Shown: piece after piece, positions 61,608-64,000 of the stretch
Position numbering within the stretch: position 1 is the stretch's first letter
Layout of the letters: each line of letters starts with the position of its first letter
Assembly (NCBI GenBank): GCA_024681875.1
Contig: JAILAA010000133.1
Location: forward strand, 11,264-75,263
Reading direction: 5' to 3'
DNA length: 64,000 bases
From: Prevotella sp.
Lineage (GTDB): Bacteria > Bacteroidota > Bacteroidia > Bacteroidales > Bacteroidaceae
Position numbers and translations under genes: made by a program
The notes under the pieces: generated by a model
What the model was told of the DNA's origin: nothing
Database searches by the model: none
The model's input: the letters and a program-made list of their open reading frames with translations, nothing else

Positions 61608-63173
61608 ATGAAAAAGCTATTATTGCCTCTACTGCTTATGTTAGCAGTCTCTGCCAATGCGGCAGACAACAACCCGGTGTTAACGATTGAAGGTGGTCAG
61701 GTGCAGGGCGTCTTGGCCGACGACCATCCCGATGTGTATGTCTATCGTGGCATTCCCTATGCTGCTCCTCCTATCCGCGAGAACCGCTGGAAGGCTCCAC
61801 AGCCTGTCGTGCCCTGGAAGGGCGTGAAAATCTGTGATACCTTCGGCCGTCCGAGCTATCAGGCTATCCAGTATACTGGTGGCTACTACACCGAATGGGG
61901 CTATGGCAAGGAGGCTGCCTTCAGCGAGGACTGCCTATATCTGAATGTATGGACGAAGGCTCCCGGTCAGGTGAACAAGAAACTGCCTGTGGCCTTGTGG
62001 ATTCATGGTGGTGGCTATCGTGAGGGCTTCGGATCGGAACCTGAGTTCGACGGACAGGAGTGGGGAGCTAAAGACGTGGTGCTCGTCTCGATCAATTATC
62101 GCCTCGGCATCTTCGGATTCCTCTGTCACCCCGCATTGGCTGAGGAGAGCCCGAATCATGTCTCCGGCAACTACGGTATCCTCGACCAGATTGAGGCTCT
62201 GAAATGGATCAAGAAGAACATCGGCCAGTTTGGTGGCGACCCTAACAATGTGACTATCTTCGGACAGAGTGCCGGTGGTGGCAGCGTGCGCACGTTGTGC
62301 GAGTCGCCCTTGGCTCGTGGCTTGTTCCACAAGGCTGTCATCATGAGTGCCCAGGGTCTGAGCATCCCCAATCCTAACGGTGGTGGCATGATGGGCGGAC
62401 GCTACAGCGGTGGAAGCATCGAGGATGCAGCAGCCAACGCGAAGAAGATGTTTGACTGGGCTGGAATGACCGACCTGCAAAAGATGCGCCAGGCATCGAC
62501 GGAGACCGTCTTCGCTCTGCCCACCATCTATCAGCAGGTGAACAGCGCCGGCCAGCAGCAGGGCGGCGGCATGATGGGTATGATGCGCATGGGTATGGGC
62601 TATATGCCGATGATCGACGGCTATGTCAGCGTGAAGAGCTTCGACGATGCTACCCGTGAGGGCACCCTGGCCGACGTTCCTTATATGATTGGCTTCACGC
62701 TGAACGATATGGGCAACATGGCTCCTAACATTGCCGAGTTCTGCAAGGTTCGTGCACAGAAGGGCGGCAAGGCTTGGGCTTATCAGTTTGCCCGTCCGCT
62801 GCCCGACGATGGCAGTCATCCCGAGGTGACTCAGCGTCTGCGTGGTGCCTTCCATAGCAGCGACCTGTGGTTTGTGTTTAAGAGCCTGAAGCACTGCTGG
62901 CGTCCCTGGACGAAGGGCGACTGGGACCTGAGTGAAAAAATGCTCACGGCATGGACCAACTTCGCCAAGTACAGTGACCCCAATGGTAAGAATGGCGGTG
63001 CATGGGCTCCCTGCACGGAGCAGAATCCGAAGTTCATGGTGTTTAAACTCAACGACAAGGACGTTGAGGCCTCATTCTTTGGCGAGCCGGAGACAGCTCC
63101 TCAACAGGGTTTTGGCTTCCCCGGTGGCTTTGGTGGGGCTGGTAGACCTGGGGCACCCGGCAGCGGAAGGTAA
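61608..63173 (+). CDS. Type B carboxylesterase family protein, secreted
   Basis: A 521-residue alpha/beta-hydrolase with a signal peptide (ends SANA). It shows SEDCLYLNVW, the oxyanion region LWIHGGGYREGFG and the nucleophile elbow FGQSAGGGS. An expected general-base His is in the GAFHSSDLWFVF region. Short insertions are rich in Met and Gly (GGGMMGMMRMGMGYM) and the C-terminus is Gly/Pro-rich (GFGFPGGFGGAGRPGAPG). It might remove acyl groups from plant polysaccharide, but substrate is not visible. Confidence 0.88.
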   Translation: MKKLLLPLLLMLAVSANAADNNPVLTIEGGQVQGVLADDHPDVYVYRGIPYAAPPIRENRWKAPQPVVPWKGVKICDTFGRPSYQAIQYTGGYYTEWGYGKEAAFSEDCLYLNVWTKAPGQVNKKLPVALWIHGGGYREGFGSEPEFDGQEWGAKDVVLVSINYRLGIFGFLCHPALAEESPNHVSGNYGILDQIEALKWIKKNIGQFGGDPNNVTIFGQSAGGGSVRTLCESPLARGLFHKAVIMSAQGLSIPNPNGGGMMGGRYSGGSIEDAAANAKKMFDWAGMTDLQKMRQASTETVFALPTIYQQVNSAGQQQGGGMMGMMRMGMGYMPMIDGYVSVKSFDDATREGTLADVPYMIGFTLNDMGNMAPNIAEFCKVRAQKGGKAWAYQFARPLPDDGSHPEVTQRLRGAFHSSDLWFVFKSLKHCWRPWTKGDWDLSEKMLTAWTNFAKYSDPNGKNGGAWAPCTEQNPKFMVFKLNDKDVEASFFGEPETAPQQGFGFPGGFGGAGRPGAPGSGR

Positions 63174-63188
63174 TAGAAATGTGAAGCG

Positions 63189-63821
63189 ATGAAACGATTA
63201 TTGTTATTCCTGACAGCTTTAGGGGCTATAGTCACAGGCCACGCAAAGAAAGTGAAGGTGACCATTGACGGGACGGTATGGCCCCCGCAGACAACGTTGT
63301 ATCTCATCATCAATGAAGATACTGCCCATGCTGAGCGCCTGTCTATCGTGGACGGCAAGTTCTCGAAGACGGTAGAGGTGGACCGCAATGCTTTCATTCG
63401 TGTGCACGACTGGAAGGAATGGCCCGAGCGCAGTCCCTTTGTGCTCATACCCGACAGCCGCCATATCACCATCGACTGGAACTCGGGCTCCATACAGGGT
63501 TCTAGGTTGTCGCAGAAGCTGAACGCCATCTGTTCGGAGATCAGGAAAGCCAGTCCTGAGGGTTTTCACGTCGATGTGTTCTCCGATGATCCTAAGGCTT
63601 GGCGTGAGGCTCAGGAGGATGCCAATCGCGTGCGAGCCAAGATGCTGATGAACCAGAAGGAGATAGCCAAACGGCATCTGCTTGAGAACCGGGACAACAT
63701 CTGTGCCGTATGGATAGCCTATTGCTTCCCTGAGCTTCTAGATGGAGAACGTGATGTTTTCATCAGCTACATGAAACCCAAATGGGCCAATCACCCCTTG
63801 ATGAAGATGAAAAAGGTGTAA
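63189..63821 (+). CDS. Small secreted protein, DUF4369-like
   Basis: A 210-residue protein with a signal peptide (ends VTGHA). The first 100 residues are beta-rich (VKVTIDGTVWPPQTTLYLII, FVLIPDSRHITIDWNSGSIQG), resembling DUF4369 domains found before thioredoxin-like proteins. No thioredoxin domain follows; the C-terminal half is helical. The 3' end is repeated inverted just downstream, belonging to a convergent paralogue. It lies 15 nt after the esterase gene. Function unknown. Confidence 0.6.
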   Translation: MKRLLLFLTALGAIVTGHAKKVKVTIDGTVWPPQTTLYLIINEDTAHAERLSIVDGKFSKTVEVDRNAFIRVHDWKEWPERSPFVLIPDSRHITIDWNSGSIQGSRLSQKLNAICSEIRKASPEGFHVDVFSDDPKAWREAQEDANRVRAKMLMNQKEIAKRHLLENRDNICAVWIAYCFPELLDGERDVFISYMKPKWANHPLMKMKKV

Positions 63822-64000
63822 GGATAAAAACGAGTCAGCCCCCTCCTCAGTAGTGAGAAGGGGGCTGGCTCGTTTTTATCCTTACACCTTTTTCATCTTC
63901 ATCAAGGGGTGATTGGCCCACTTGGGTTTCATGTGGCTGATGAAAACATCACGTTCTCCATCTAGAAGCCCAGGGAAGCAATAGGCTATCCATACGGCAC
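63703..64000. repeat. Inverted repeat of at least 142 bp around a terminator hairpin
   Basis: 63703-63844 and 63859-64000 are inverted copies with about four mismatches, loop CCTCAGTAGTGAGA. The repeat continues past the window. The inner part (GGATAAAAACGAG..AGCCCCCT) works as a bidirectional terminator for two convergent gene copies. Confidence 0.85.
63882..64000 (-). CDS. Partial convergent paralogue of the DUF4369-like gene
   Basis: The minus-strand frame enters from the window edge and ends in TAA at 63882. It reads AVWIAYCFPGLLDGERDVFI then SHMKPKWANHPLMKMKKV, identical to the end of the 63189 product except Glu to Gly and Tyr to His. The full gene lies outside the window. This is a true coding copy rather than chance, since the substitutions keep the frame. 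Confidence 0.75.
   Translation of the reverse strand, partial: AVWIAYCFPGLLDGERDVFISHMKPKWANHPLMKMKKV

Overview
The window reads as a Bacteroidales chromosome, most likely Prevotella or a close relative. Promoters have the Bacteroidetes form (TTTG, about 20 nt, TAnnTTTG). The gene content includes a type V (FimA/Mfa-type) fimbrial cluster, a protein with a type IX secretion sorting tail, an argF' carbamoyltransferase of the succinylornithine type, meso-diaminopimelate dehydrogenase, DUF4836 and DUF6263 proteins, a BspA-like surface protein, and many secreted glycoside hydrolases. The genus is inferred; no rRNA, tRNA, CRISPR array or transposase gene was seen.

Layout. 0-4.2 kb: tail of a GH2 enzyme, a decayed outer-membrane-barrel fragment, a dyad-rich spacer and a complete GH2 beta-galactosidase. 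4.3-23.5 kb: a long run of minus-strand genes. In transcription order these are tdk, an AI-2E-type permease, a DUF4836 lipoprotein, an FtsX-like permease, a hemicellulose set (sugar isomerase-like/DUF3826 fusion, GH127, GH115), rodA, then a promoter and argD-proC-cysS-argF'-terC-peptidase M64. 23.6-31.2 kb: rsmI, a coiled-coil lipoprotein, a receiver-only response regulator, GH51 arabinofuranosidase, an AlkZ-like protein, an MlaE permease, and ddh with a DUF6263 gene. 31.2-42.2 kb: a repeat cluster, a PurF-like gene without the N-terminal cysteine, a broken TolC gene, GH35 beta-galactosidase, nadB, a 780-bp dyad-rich spacer, and a second ddh-DUF6263 pair. 42.2-57.9 kb: an AraC-type regulator divergent from a seven-gene fimbrial operon ending in a 2110-residue protein with a type IX sorting tail. 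58-64 kb: a small lipoprotein, a BspA-like leucine-rich-repeat protein, a carboxylesterase, and a small secreted protein whose 3' end is repeated in inverted orientation at the window edge.

How the genes fit together. GH2, GH35, GH51, GH127, GH115 and the carboxylesterase fit breakdown of arabinose-, galactose- and glucuronate-decorated plant polysaccharide; no SusC/SusD pair is present. The argF', argD and proC genes are an arginine/proline unit. The fimbrial genes encode a surface appendage: two envelope proteins, a major subunit, an anchor, two accessory subunits and a probable giant tip adhesin.

The least explained feature is an abundant family of small non-coding elements. GC-rich palindromic mini-elements, some with about 42-bp perfect terminal inverted repeats, occur at about ten places, including inside the reading frames of cysS, GH127, GH35, the AI-2E permease and the TolC remnant. 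A second class of 7- and 8-bp tandem tracts lies in frame in terC, GH127 and nadB and also between genes. In the intact genes these insertions keep the frame; in TolC one sits where the middle of the protein is missing.
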